From positions 63,679,336-63,743,335 of the forward strand of contig CM035435.1 in assembly GCA_020310875.1 (NCBI GenBank): 64,000 nucleotides of DNA, in the 5' to 3' direction. Shown here one piece after another: positions 46,035 through 58,527 of the stretch. Origin of the DNA: Ceratopteris richardii (taxonomy: Eukaryota; Streptophyta; Polypodiopsida; Polypodiales; Pteridaceae). The notes below the pieces were generated by a model, which ran no database searches, had not been told where the DNA came from, and saw only the letters and a program-made list of their open reading frames with translations. Position numbers and translations under genes: made by a program. Within the stretch, counting starts at the first letter, position 1. Every line of letters begins with the position of its first letter.

Positions 46035-47420
46035 GGTATATCCATTAAAAGCAAAGTCCAAAGTGTTTATGTGCTTCAAATAGTTTCTAATTTTGACTGA
46101 AAAGGCCAAGAGTCAAGCTTTACCACATAGTTTTTGGCTTGATGTTGTTATGTGTGCATCATATGTACTTAACAGGTGTCCCACTAAAGCATTGCACTCT
46201 ATCACTCCATATGATGCTTGGCATGGTCGTAAGCCATGTGTTGCTCACTTGCATATTTTTCGTTGTCTGGCATATGCATAAGTGTCTGAACAACAATGCA
46301 AGAAATTGAATGATAAAGCACTAAAATGTATTTTTTTTGGGTATAGTTCTGAAAGCAAAGGCTATCGTCTGTATCATCCACAAATTTAATGCCATTTAGT
46401 TAGTTGTGATGTTGTTTTTGTGGAATATGTTATTCAACCATTACGTTCATGTACTAAGGAGACATCTATAAGCTCCAAAGACATGTATGAGACTTTGCTA
46501 CCTCTTTTTACAAGTGGATAGTCTAGTCTTGGTCCTAATGTGGCAACTTCTTAGCCTTTAGAGATTTCACATGATGATGCAAATCATTCCATTTCTTATG
46601 CAGATTTACATGATGCACTTACTAATGAGAGAAATGATCTAGAGGAGGAAAATGATATGCTAAAATGTTTGGTGTAGACTTTATGTGATAGCAAATTAGA
46701 TGCACCTCTCTCATATTGCACTCGTTCAGGATCTCATAGTTCTTCTTTTGCATCACATTGCTATGCTATGGCTGCCTCGAGTCTTTGTGATGAGAACGAG
46801 CCAATTTTGTTTGATGAAGCACAAAATTTTCAAAATTGGATGGCTGCTATGCAATCAAAATACGATGCTATCATGAAAAATGGTACCTAGTCTTTATGTG
46901 AATTTCCTCTTGGAAAGAAGGCCATTGGAACTAAGTGGGTATACAAGCTGAAGTGTAAGCCTGATGGAATAGTTGACAGGTATAAGCTTAGGCTTGTTGC
47001 AAAGGGTTATGCTCAAGAAAGAGGCATTGATTTTGATGAGACCTTTGCTCCTACATGCCGAATGACTACTGTTCATAGCATCTGGCATTTGTAGCTCATC
47101 ATGGTTGAAATATACATTAGTTGGACATTAAAAGTGCATTTCTGAATGGTGAATTACATGAAGATGTGTATGCTTTTCAGCCACGTGGCTTTGTGCACAA
47201 AGGGCATGAAAACCAAGTGTGCATGTTGAAAAAGTCATTATATGGTTTGCAACAAGAACCATGTGCTTGGTATGAAAAGATACATGCCTACCTGATTGCA
47301 CATGGTTTTGAGAATAGTCCAACTGAGAGCACCTTATATGTTAAACATGAAAATGATGTGCTTCTGATCATTGTTGTGTATGTTGATGACGTGCTGCTCA
47401 GTGGTCCTCATGAGAAGCAT
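46035..47420 (+). mobile_element. Copia C3, segment 3 (integrase to reverse transcriptase)
   Basis: Resumes after A1 with WVYPLKAKSKVFMCFK, then SYVLNRCPTKALHSITPYDAW (about 46155-46220). Reverse-transcriptase parts IGTKWVYKLKCKPDG (about 46924), DIKSAFLNGELHEDVY (about 47124) and YVDDVLLSG (about 47380) follow. It stops against C5 in opposite orientation. Fossil. Confidence 0.8.
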
Positions 47421-47424
47421 ATGA

Positions 47425-50400
47425 GAGAGGTATGACATAGGTGCATCTAATTTGCTATCACATCAAGTCTGCACTAGCCATTTTGGCATAGTTTTTGCCT
47501 CCTCAATATCACCTCTCTCATCAACAAGTGCATCATGCAAGTCTGCATCAGAAATGGAAGGATCTGCATCATCACATGAAACTTGTAAAGGCTAAGAAGT
47601 TGCCTCATTAGGACCAGCACTAGACTGTCCACTTGTAAAAAGAGACAGCAAAGTATCATACATGTCTTTGGAGCTAACATATGTCTTCTTTGTACATGAA
47701 AGTAAAGGATGAATAGCATCTTCCACAAAAACAACATCAGGGCTAACCAAAATGCATTTAATATGTGGATAATACAAACAATAGCCTTAGCTTTCAGAAC
47801 TGTACCCAACAAAAATACATTTTACTACTTTACCATCCAATTTCATGCGATGTTGTTCATGCACTAATGCATATGCCAGAAAACCAAAAACATGCAGATG
47901 AGCAACAGGTGGCTTACAACCATGCCAAGCCTCATATGGAGTGATAGATTGTAGTGCTTTAGTGGGACACCTGTTAAGTACATATGCTATACACATGATA
48001 GCCTCAAGCCAGAGACTATGTGGTAAAGCCTGACTCTTGACCATACACCTCACCATCTCCATGAGTCACCTATTCGTTTGTTCAGCAACTCCATTCTATT
48101 TAGGTGTATATGGAACTTTACATTGATGTTTTATCCCACGTTCAACCAGAAATGCATTAAAGTCCGACGACATATATTCCCCCCTCGATTAGAACGAAGG
48201 GTGCCCATTTTACATGCTGACAGATTTTCAGTCGAAACCAAAAACTGTTTGAAGCACATAAACACTTCGGACTTTTCTTTGAGTTGATATACCCATGAAT
48301 GCCTCAAAAAGCATTAGTGAAATTCATGAAGTAAAGATAGTTTTCAAACGAAGGTGTTTGAATAGGACCATAGACATCACTATGTACAAGTTGCAGTTTC
48401 TGAGTAGCCCCAACTGAACCATCTTTTGGAAAGGAGGAACATTGCATTTTGCCAAAAATACAGCCTTCACAAACATGTTTTCCCGGTGCCTCAAGTTTGG
48501 GCAAAGAGGACACGTTTTCAGATTTCTACGGGCGTAGCAAACTAGCAAAATTCAGATGACCAAAGCATGCATGCCAAAGCTTTGCATTTGACATAGCCTG
48601 AGAATCATGTACTGCACATGCCGAATCATTCACAGATCTTTCATAGTCTATGAGCTTATATAGCCCATGACATAAAATGCCAAAAGCAATAATCATGTGG
48701 CCATTTGACAAATCATGAACTGTACATATGTCATCAACAAATTTCACAACCAAGCCAATCTTGGCTAATTGTAAAACTGATAACAAATTTTTCTTGATCC
48801 CTAGCATAAATAAAGCATCTGACAAGGTGAAAGAACTACCATCAGTAGTAGCTAGAATGATCTTACTCACTCCCATGACACGATAAGAAGAGTTCTTAGC
48901 ACATGTGACAGTATTCCCTTTAGGGGCAGGCTCAAGTGAAGTGAAGAAACTGCGCTACAAGGTAATATGTTTGATTGCCCGACTATCAAAATACCAAACA
49001 TCTGAGTCTACTATAGACATACACTGCTCATGAGAAGATGGGTCAAAACTACAAACAATAGTAAACACACATTCTTCATTATGCACAAGATTAGTAGACT
49101 CTGTTTTCGGTGTAGAGGCCTCTGCAACAACCATTCTGGCCTCTTTCTTCTTTGCCTCTTTAGCAGCCAGTTTTGGATAGCTCTTAATGACATGATCATT
49201 TGCTTTATAGTATTTTCAAAACAATTTCTGCTTTTCTGATTTCTTCTCATCTTTTTCTTCCTTCTTCGAATGTGCAACATTTGCATATTTCTACTAACTA
49301 GTAGATGAGCTCCATTTACCTTTGCCCTTCTGACTAGCCAGGAAAGCTTGATTTGCAACATGCATAATGGACTTGTTCTACCTAGATTGATCTTCCTGTA
49401 GTAGAGTAGAAACTAACTCTTCGGATGACAGGGTATTTGGATTGCCTTTCATCATCAAACGAAGAGTAGAAGCAAAACTCTGTTATGAATCAGGATGACC
49501 ATTCAGAATGGTCTGCACAAGTGAGCTATCTGGTATAACTTTATCAACAGAAATGAATTGTTCCTTCAAGTCCTTGATCTTTGTCAGAAAATTGTCCATA
49601 GAATCACCTTCATTCATATGCTCACTCTCCAACTATTTTCAGAGGTAAGCAACATGAGCCTCATTCTTAGCTTGGTACAATGTGGTAAGTGTATTCCAAA
49701 CATCCTTAGCTATTTTGCAAGAGCAAATGTGAGGAATAATGGCACATTTGATAGACAAGGCTATCAATGCATGTGCATGAGCATCTCTTCCATCCCAATG
49801 AATTTTCTCTACAGTAGGTGCAGCAGAAACTGCAGCACAAAGAAGAATCTGAAGAATATCATCATCTTCAACGTCATCTGGATCAGCTTCAGTACCTGTA
49901 TTTGCAAGTGTAATAGGATTTTTTCAACACCTTGCACAATGTTCCACAGTCCTTTTGCAACCAATACATGTCACATCATATAAGCTTACAACAAGTAATT
50001 GGTACCATCCAAATTATCCTCAATAGGCAACATATGGAATACATTACTGCTTTCAGCCATGGCCACTAACTAAAATACCCTGATGTAGAAAAATGATTGT
50101 ATCTAAAAAAGTTGAACAGAAGTACCCTCATGAGTTGCACTAGACCTGTAGCAGACTTCGAGATGCTTATACTGGTGAGCCAAAACCTATATATATTTTT
50201 GGCCCAAAAAGATCAAATAGCTTGCACAAGCACTGCAATAGTGTGATCTGAGGTCGAAACAAGCTCAAATCGTGATTTTGGCACGACAAAGAGAAGCAAA
50301 TTTGATCTCCTAATTACCCTGAGTATGCTCACCAATTTTCGTGCGATTCTGAGATTGTGACCCAAGGGGTGTCGATAGCACCCTAGACAAAGTAGGGACC

Positions 50401-50648
50401 TACTCTTATACCAATTTTTGGAGTTAGACGTTCGCAGAAGCATGTGAATAGCACAAGGAAGAAGAAGAAGCTTGGAGCACAACACACAATGCTGAATGTA
50501 TTACCACTAGAATGTACAAAGATAACTAACTCATTAGGGCTATAGTCATATACACAAGTCGGGGGGAGAAAAACCTCCTAAAGAGAGAAAAAAGTGCCCC
50601 GGTAGTCCTAGTGTGTTCACACACCATCACTACCTAAATGTATCAACA
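47425..50648 (-). mobile_element. Copia C5, truncated (5' LTR to linker)
   Basis: Minus-strand family C element: 5' LTR 50416-50648, primer site just left of 50416, gag about 49100-50065, protease near 48980, pre-integrase and integrase about 47790-48870, then the linker before reverse transcriptase. Reverse transcriptase, RNase H and the 3' LTR are missing. The left edge abuts C3 head-on. Many breaks. Confidence 0.8.
50416..50648 (-). repeat. C5 5' LTR
   Basis: 233 bp, family C LTR in minus orientation. Next to it, F interior sequence begins at 50649. Confidence 0.8.
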
Positions 50649-51525
50649 TAAACTATACCTCCCACCTAATGGGCATGTTACATAGTATACAAGTGACTGT
50701 GTAAAATCATGAATCAAGAAACCCCCATCAAGTGACAATAGTGTCAAAAATCCTAGTAAAATTTTGGTAGAGTATCCCCTATAAATTGAGGGGTCAAGAC
50801 AAGATAACCAATAGCAAACGAAGGATGAGTAACCTATCACCACCTATAAGTGATCCATGCATATACAATAGCCGGTACACATGCCAAAAAATTGATGGAA
50901 ATCAATGCCAATGCAATGGTGATACAACTCCCACTCACAAACAAATCTCACAAGATGATCCACCTATCTAGCATAAGATTTGATGAAATTCCGACATCAT
51001 CTCCTTTGAAAAACGGACTTTAGAATAGAATAACCATGTGGGAATCACCATGCACATATGCCAAGAATCAAAATAGCCAATGATCATAAGCTAATATAAT
51101 GGCCAATAAAGATGACAACATGTGTGAAGCTTGGGCTTCAACTTGGATTATCTACTTGCAAAGAAAATAAGAAAATGCAAGTACCAACCCAAGATCCAAT
51201 CAGTATCTCACATTTTTTGTGCATCCAACAAATAACGCCATAGCCAAGTGGCATGAAACCAAATATAAACACAACTCCACTATACATGCATTGAAAAAAT
51301 CATGATATGAAATCATAGATGAAATGGCATAAACAAAAATCAATACCATAATGCCATCATACATGTCAAACATGACATAACCCGCTCTACTCTCATATGG
51401 AGGAGCATCCATATAGGTCATACATATTCAATACCTTCAAGAGCTAAACTAAAAGCTTTCACACCAGAAATCTCTCTCACAGAAGTTCCAAAGCAAAATA
51501 AACCTCCAAAAGCAATTAGGGTTCC
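50649..51525 (-). mobile_element. Element F, interior segment left of C6
   Basis: Non-coding AT-rich DNA. It is assigned to F because C6, with a perfect GTTCC duplication, separates it from the DNA leading to F's primer site. No gag or pol motif is seen. Confidence 0.45.
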
Positions 51526-51755
51526 TGTTGGAGTTAGACGTCTCTGGAAGCACGCGAACAGCACAAGGAAGAAGAAGAAACTTAGAGCACAAACACACAA
51601 TATTGAATGTATTACTAGAGAATGTACAAAGATAAGTAACCGATTAGGGCAATAGGCGTATATACAAGCCGGGGGAAAAAACCTCCTAAAGAGGGAAAAA
51701 AGTGCCCCGACAGTCCTAGTGTGTTCACACACATCACTACCTAAATATATCAACA
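51526..51755 (-). repeat. C6 3' LTR
   Basis: 230 bp. The minus strand runs TGTTGATATATTTAGG to CTAACTCCAACA. Boundaries are fixed by the GTTCC duplication and the purine tract. Confidence 0.9.
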
Positions 51756-51829
51756 AATCCCCCCTAGGAGTGATGCGGTGAACAAGGAGCTGGCACTCAT
51801 GTATAAGGAAGTGCCAAGCTATGTGGAAA

Positions 51830-52357
51830 TCACTCCACAAAAGGAAGTAAGCCCAAAGCTTTGCGGAAAGCTTCAAACTTCTCCCTAGGCAGAGCCTTCG
51901 TGAAAAGGTCAACAATGTTCTCCTGCGTGGGCACATATGCCAAGCTGATCTCCCCAGCAGAGAACCTCTCCTTGTCATAGTGATAATGCACCTCAATGTG
52001 CTTAGTGCGACCATGGAACACAGGGTTCCTCGCAACTGCCAATGTGCTCTGACTGTCAGTGAAGATGGTGGTGGCAGAAGACTGACCAACACCCAAATCA
52101 GCCATAAGGTGTCTGAGCCACACACACTCAACAGTCGCTATGAAAGCTGCCCTATACTCAGCCTCACAACTGGAAGTGGCCACAGTAGGCTGCTTCTTGC
52201 TCAACCAAGATATACATGAGCTACCAAGCATGAAGCAAAAGCCACTAGTGCACACACAAGTGTCATAGCAACCAGCCCAATCAGAGTCAGAAAAAGCATG
52301 AAAATCTGGCGGTAGTGATCCCCCTTGGGATAAAACAACCCAAGTATCGAGTACCAC
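51830..52357 (-). pseudogene. C6 RNase H region
   Basis: FSDSDWAGCYDTCVCTSG, SWLSKKQPTVATSSCEAEYR, FTDSQSTLAVARNPVFHGR, TKHIEVHYHYDKERF and FTKALPREKFEAF in copia order. Fossil. Confidence 0.9.
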
Positions 52358-52439
52358 TCAAGTAGCGAAAGATGCGCTTAACTGCCTGCCAATGCTTCAC
52401 TCCTAGGCAATGCATAAACCTGCTCACCCGTGAGCAAAC

Positions 52440-53250
52440 TAAATATCTAGCCGAGTAATGCATAAGTAAATCAAGCATCCAAGAGCCTGCTGATAGAGAA
52501 CAGCATCAAATGCATCTCCAACATCATGAAGACTCAATCGTAAACATGTCTCCATAGGAGTGGCAATAGGCTTACAGTCTTCAAGGCCAAAACGCTGCAA
52601 TAATGTGTCAATATATTTTGTTTGACACAAAGCCATTCCACCTCCAACTTGCATAAACTGAATGCCCAAATAGTGATGCAAATGCCCCAAATCAGACATC
52701 TCAAATGAGGCATGCAAATCAGCCTTGGAATTAGCAATATGCTTCTCAATAGGACCAGTGAGCAGCATGTCATCAACATAGACAACAATGATCAGAAGCA
52801 CATCATTAGCACGCTTAACATATAAAGTGCTTTCAGTTGGACTGTTCTCAAAACCATGTGCAACTAGATAGGCATGTATCTTCTCATACCAAGCACGTGG
52901 TGCTTGCTTTAAATCATATAATGCCTTTTTTAACATGCACACCTAGTTTTCATGCCCTTTCTACATAAAGCCACGGGGCTGAAAAACATACACTTCTTCA
53001 TGCAAGTCACCATTCAGAAATGATGTTTTAATGTCCAACTGATGCACATTCCAACCATTATGGGATGCAAGTGCACAAATACTCCAAACAGTAGTCATAC
53101 GACATGTAGGTGCAAAGGTCTCATCAAAATCAATGCCTCTTCCCTGCGCATAACCCTTTAAAACAAGCCTAGCCTTATACCTGTCAACTGTACCATCAGG
53201 TTTACGCTTCAACTTGTATACCCACTTCGTGCCAATGGCCTTCTTGCTAG
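52440..53250 (-). pseudogene. C6 reverse transcriptase region
   Basis: IGTKWVYKLKRKPDG, YKARLVLKGYAQGRGIDFDE, QLDIKTSFLNGDLHEEVYV, LKQAPRAWYEKIHAYL, catalytic YVDDMLLTG and HYLGIQFM. Fossil. Confidence 0.9.
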
Positions 53251-53869
53251 GAGGCAAGTCACATAAAGACCATGTACCATTCTTCATTATAGCATCATAT
53301 TCAAATTGCATAGCAACCATCCAATTTTCTGAATTCTGTGCTTCATCAAAAGAAACAGGCTCATTCTCATCACAAAGACTAGACGCAGCCATAGCATAGC
53401 AATCTGATGCAAAGGAGGCACTATGAGAGCCTGAACGAGTATGATATGACAAAGATGCATCTAATTTGTTGTCACGCAAAGTCCGCACCAGCCATTTTGG
53501 CATAGTTTTTGCCTGCTCAATATCAGCTCTCTCATCAACAAGTGCATCATGTAAATCTGCATCACAAATGGAATGATCTGCATCATCATATGAAACCTGC
53601 AAAGGCTGAGAAGTTGCCTCATTAGGACTAGCGCTAGACTGTCCACCTGTAAAAAGAGGCATCAAAGTATCATACATGTCTTTGGAGCTAACAGATGTCT
53701 CCTTAGTACATGAAAGCAATGGCTAAATAGCATCTTCCACAAAGACAACATGACGGCTAACCAAAATGCGTTTAGTTTGTGGATGATATAGACGACAGCC
53801 TTTACTTTCAGAAATGTACCCAACAAAAATACATTTTACTGCCTTATCATCCAATTTTCAGCGATGTTA

Positions 53870-54560
53870 TTCAGGCACTAGTGCAGATGCCAAATAACCA
53901 AAAACACGAGCAATAGATGGTTTGCGGTCATGCCAAGCCTCATATGGAGTGATAGACTGCAACGCTTTAGTGGGACACCTGTTCAGTACATATGCTGCAC
54001 ACATGACATCCTCAAGCCAGAAACTATGAGGTAAAGCCTGACTCTTGACCATACACCTCGCCATCTCCATGAGTGACCTATTCTTCCGTTCAGCAACTCC
54101 ATTCTGTTGAGGTGTATACGGCACTGTACACTGGTGTTTTATCGCACGTTCAGCCAGAAATGCATTAAAATCAGAAGACATATATTCCCCCCCTCGATCA
54201 GAACAGAGGGTGCCCATTTTACATGTTGACAGATTTTCAGCCAAAACCAAAAACTGTTTGAAGCACATGAACACTTCGGACTTTGCTTTGAGTGGATATA
54301 CCCATGCATGCCTGGAAAAATCATCAATGAAAGTCACGAAGTAAAGGTAATTTCCAAAAGAGGGTGTGTGCATAGGACCACAGACATCATTATGTACAAG
54401 CTGCAATTTCTGTGTAGCCCGAACTGAACCATCTTTTGGAAAGGAGGAACGCTGCATTTTGCCCAAAATATAGCCTTCACAAACATGTTTTCCAGGTGCC
54501 TCAAGTTTGGGCAAAGAGGACACCATTTCAGATTTCTCGGGCGTAGCGAACCAACAAAAT
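53870..54560 (-). pseudogene. C6 integrase region
   Basis: GKHVCEGYILGKMQ (pre-integrase), HNDVCGP, FIDDFSRHAWVYPL, CSDRGGEYM, TPQQNGVAERKNR and SITPYEAWHDRKP give the D,D,E copia integrase core and its C-terminal side. Fossil. Confidence 0.9.
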
Positions 54561-54639
54561 TCAGATGACCAAAGCGTGCATGCCAAAGCTTTGCATCTGA
54601 CATAGCCTGAGAATCATTTACTGCACATGCCAAATCATT

Positions 54640-56085
54640 TTCAGATCTTTCATAGTCTATGAGCGTATACAGCCCATGATATAAAATGCCAGAAGCAATA
54701 ATCACATCGCCATTTGACAGATCATGAACTGTACACCTGTCATCAATAAATTTCACAACCAAGCCAATCTTGGCTAATGCAGAAAGTGATAACAGGTTCT
54801 TTTTTATCCCTGGCACAAATAAAGCATCTGACAAAGTGAAAGAATTACCATCAGCAGTAGTCAAAATGATCTTACCAACTCCCATAACAGGATAAGAGGA
54901 GTTGTTGGTGCATGTAACAGTATTCCCTGTAGGGGCAGGCTCGAGTGAAGAGAAGAAACTACGCTGCGAGGTAATATGTTTGGTTGCCCCACTATCAAAA
55001 TACCAAACATCTGAGTCTACTACAAACATGCACTGCTCATGAGAAGATGGATCAAAACTGCAGACAGTAGTAAACGCCCATTCTTCTTCCTGCACAAGAT
55101 TTGCAGACTCTGTTTTTGGTGTAGAGGCCTGTGCAACAACCATTCCAGCCTCTTTCTTCTTTGCCTCTTTAGCAGCCAATTTTGGACAGTTTTTTATGAT
55201 ATGATCATTCCCTTTACAGTACTTACAAAACAATTTCTGCTTTTCTGATTTCTTCTCATCTTTATCTTCCTTCTTTGAATATGCAGAATTAGCAGATTTC
55301 TGCTTACTAGTTGAAGAGATCCATTTTCCTTTGCCCTTCTGACTAGCCAAGAAAGCTTGATCTCCAACTCGCATAATGGACCTATTCTGCCTGGACTGAT
55401 CTTCCTGCAACAGAACAGAGACTAACTCCTCAAATGATAAGGCATTCGGATTACCTTTCATCATCAACCAAAGAGTAGAAGCAAAACTCTGATATGAATC
55501 AGGAAGACCATTCAGAACGGTCTGCACAAGTGAGCTATCTGGTATAACCTCATCAGCAGAAATCAATTGTTCCTTCAAGTCTTTGATCTTTGTTAGGAAA
55601 TTGTCCATAGAATCACCTTCATTCATGTGCTCACTCTCCAATTGTTTTCGGAGGTAAGCAACACGAGCCTCATTCCTAGGTTGGTACAATGTGGTAAGTG
55701 TATCCCAAGCATCCTTAGCTGTTCTGCAAGAGCGAATATGAGGAATAATGGCACGTTTGATAGACAAAGCTATCAATGCATGTGCATGGGCATCTCTGCC
55801 ATCCCAACGAATATGTCTGCAGTGGGTGCAACAGAAACAACAGCACGAACAGGAATCTATGGAATATCATCTTCGACACCATCTTCATCAGCTCCAGCAC
55901 CTGTATTTACAATACCTATAGTCAGAGGTGTAACAGGACGTCTTTCAACACCCTCCACAATGTTCCACAATCCTTTTGCAACCAATACATGTCACATCAT
56001 ATAAGCCCACAATGGGTAGTTGGTACCATCCAACTTATCCTCAATAGCCAACATACGGAATACATCACTCCTTTCAGCCATGGTC
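54640..56085 (-). pseudogene. C6 gag and protease region
   Basis: Gag starts MAERSDVFRMLA near 56080. KDAWDTLTTLYQPRNEARVA and LVQTVLNGLPDSYQSFAST follow. The zinc knuckle CKYCKGNDHIIKNC is at about 55186-55227, and the protease motif YFDSGATKHITSQ at about 54960-55005. Fossil. Confidence 0.85.
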
Positions 56086-56421
56086 GGTGACTAAAATACC
56101 TTGATGCAGAAAATTGATTGTATCTCAAAAAGTTGAACAGAACTGCCCATACGAGTTCTGCTAGACTTGTAGCAGACTTCGAGACGCTTAAACTGGCGAA
56201 CAAAAACTGGTATATAGCTTTGGCACAAAAAGATGAAATAGCCTGCACAAGCGCTACGATAGTGTGTTCAGAGGCCGAAACGAGCTCAAATCGCGATTTC
56301 GGCACCACAGAGCGAAGCCATTTTGATCTCTGAAACACCCTGAGTATGCACACCAAATTTCATGCAAATTTGAGACTGCAAACGGAGGAGTGTCAACGGC
56401 GCCCTAGATGAAGCGACGACC

Positions 56422-56436
56422 TACTCTGATACCAAT
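56422..56436 (-). other. C6 primer-binding site
   Basis: The minus strand reads AATTGGTATCAGAGT, a tRNA-Met complement next to the LTR. Confidence 0.85.
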
Positions 56437-56667
56437 TGTTGGAGTTAGACGTCTGCGGAAGCATGCGAATAGCACAAGGAAGAAGAAGAAGCTTGGAGCA
56501 CAAACACACAATACTGAATGTATTACTAGAGAATGTACAAAGATAAGTAGCCCATTAGGGCAATAGGCGTAAATACAAGCCGGGGGAAAAAAACCTCCTA
56601 AAGAGGGAAAAAAGTGCCCCGACGGTCCTAGTGTGTTCACACACATCACTACCTAAATATATCAACA
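56437..56667 (-). repeat. C6 5' LTR
   Basis: 231 bp, about 95% identical to the 3' LTR, followed by GTTCC. Confidence 0.9.
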
Positions 56668-56672
56668 GTTCC

Positions 56673-57307
56673 TATGGTAAAAATATGTTACTCTATATTT
56701 TGATATTTTAGCAAATAGAAGCTTTGAATTTCAAATTTTCTCTTCATCAAAATTCCAAAATCTCTCTTGACCATGCAAGAACACTTGAAACACCTCAATC
56801 AGAGGTATGTAACTCAAGATATATGGAAAACACACATATGCTATCATTTTCATCTTGAGCTACCACACTATATCTCTATATTTTGCATTTTGAGCGATGT
56901 ATAACTTTGAGCCTACAATATCTTCTTCTAGGAAATTGTATACGCTTTCGTAATTTATGCACAAAAATCCGAGTCACTTCAATCCAATATGTAGAACTCA
57001 AGTTATTGCCAAACTTTTGACATGGTATCAAATGATTGTAGATCTGACGTCTACATTGCTCTATGCTTTTCAAATTTTCGTCAAAGTAAAACTTCAAAAC
57101 ATATCATGTAGACCTTTGCAAACTTGTTATTATACTCATAAGCTACATACAAAACTTTGGGTTATCTCAATCCTAGCTTCCTCGCTCGAGTTATAGCCAA
57201 AATGTGGACCTACTATAAAGAAGATGTCGATATGAAAATTCATCTTTTCACCCTAATCTTCCATTGAAGCTCCTTGCACTTTAGCCTTCAACATGCTATG
57301 ATACCAA
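56673..57307 (-). mobile_element. Element F, interior segment right of C6
   Basis: AT-rich DNA without gag or pol motifs; the longest minus frame (56876-57097) is not recognised. At the right end, 57294-57307 reads on the minus strand TTGGTATCATAGCA, a tRNA-Met primer site with one mismatch, directly beside a TG...CA LTR. Confidence 0.55.
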
Positions 57308-57357
57308 TGAAAGCATTTGGTGGACTGAACAAGAGGAGCAAGGAGGAGATGGAGGGA

Positions 57358-57378
57358 GCGAGAGAGAGAGAGAGAAAG
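57358..57378. repeat. GA microsatellite
   Basis: Run of GAGAGAGA within the F LTR, close to the primer site, in the part expected to be transcribed leader. Confidence 0.8.
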
Positions 57379-58157
57379 AAGAGGAGAGATGCACACATTT
57401 TTGTAGGAGCCTCAAAACCCACATAATGATCTTTTGAGGCAATACTCTATAAAATCTATATGTATATAATTATAGGATATCATTCATTTTTACAATCTAA
57501 ACCATCAATCTTTTAATATAAATTAATATCATGTGTTCTTGTATACCCGTCTTTTTAAGCCCTCATGTATAATCCATTTATGTAACCCCTCCTCCCGGGA
57601 TGTAATCTACTTCCTGCCTAAGAACATCTAATAACATATTGCTATTATTAAAAAATTTCCCTCCATGAATACTTTGGAACAAGGAAGAAATATAATAATC
57701 ATTACTAATTCAAAAAGGAGAGAAAGACATAATGAAAATGAACTAGTTCCCCGAATCTTTTCCCAAGCTTGACTTCTTTTTGTAGGTCAATGTGGGCTTC
57801 CTTTGGATGATCCATTACTCCACAAGCACATTCACGATCATTGTTTAAATGCTTTGATTTGGTCTCTAGGTCTTCTTTGGAGTTTCTTTTAGTATACTTC
57901 CTCACCTAAAAAAAAGTGAGAAAATATCCTTGTCGGTTAGTCTGGTGGATTATCTTTCATTACCCAAGAGTTTTGGTGAAGATGGCTTGAGAAAGTACTT
58001 CAAAAATCTTCTTCAAAATGCCTTTTAGCTCTGGATCACTAAAATGTGGAGAGATTGAACTTAGCACAGAGAGAGAGGGAGAAGGAAAAATACTCCATGC
58101 ATTGTCGTTGAGGCTTTTCATGATGCCATATGTGAGGCTTTTAGGTTTTTGAGGAGG

Positions 58158-58166
58158 CTATATAGG
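58158..58166 (-). promoter_or_regulatory. TATA-like box of F LTR
   Basis: The minus strand reads CCTATATAG about 1.5 kb into the LTR and 850 bases before its end. Confidence 0.4.
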
Positions 58167-58276
58167 CAAGACTCTTATGTTCATTCTCCCAACTCCTAAG
58201 GAGAGAGACAACTCGTGGGCTTCTCCTTCTTGCATCTGCACACCACAAAACACTTGGGCACTGAGGGATGGCCTTT

Positions 58277-58297
58277 CAACCACCCGCATGGTGGTTG
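58277..58297. repeat. Palindrome in F LTR
   Basis: CAACCACC, CGCAT, GGTGGTTG: 8-base arms about 110 bases upstream of the TATA-like box on the minus strand. Confidence 0.7.
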
Positions 58298-58503
58298 GGG
58301 GGTTGCCCCTCGTGATCTTTAGGAGGAGTCCTATGGGACCCCCCTAAATCCTCCTAGAAAGCCTTTGTGGGTTTCTAACTTAAGCAATCTCATGGGCTCC
58401 CATGGAACCACCACGTTGTTTCTTAAGATAGGAGCTCTATATTTGTATGTGTGTACACCCTTATGGGGCCTTGACTTGAATTATTCAATTAATAGAGTGC
58501 CAT

Positions 58504-58527
58504 ACCTTAGGATCAAAATCCTAAGGT
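58504..58527. repeat. Palindrome in F LTR
   Basis: ACCTTAGGAT, CAAA, ATCCTAAGGT: perfect 10-base arms around a 4-base loop. Repeated CCCAAGG words follow to about 58640. Confidence 0.75.

Larger units (their letters stand above)
51526..56667 (-). mobile_element. Copia C6, near-complete, inserted in F
   Basis: Minus-strand copia of 5,142 bp with duplication GTTCC on both sides (51521-51525 and 56668-56672). Parts: 3' LTR 51526-51755, purine tract from 51756, RNase H about 51830-52357, reverse transcriptase about 52440-53250, integrase about 53870-54560, protease near 54990, gag about 55150-56085, primer site 56422-56436, 5' LTR 56437-56667. By eye the LTRs differ at about 12 of 231 positions, about 5%. 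The best-preserved family C copy here, with about six or seven breaks. Confidence 0.95.

Noticed and set aside
51418-52131. Long minus-strand frame across the C6 LTR and RNase H
   Set aside because: It is an off-frame reading of RNase H and the LTR; the true RNase H motifs lie in another frame over the same bases.
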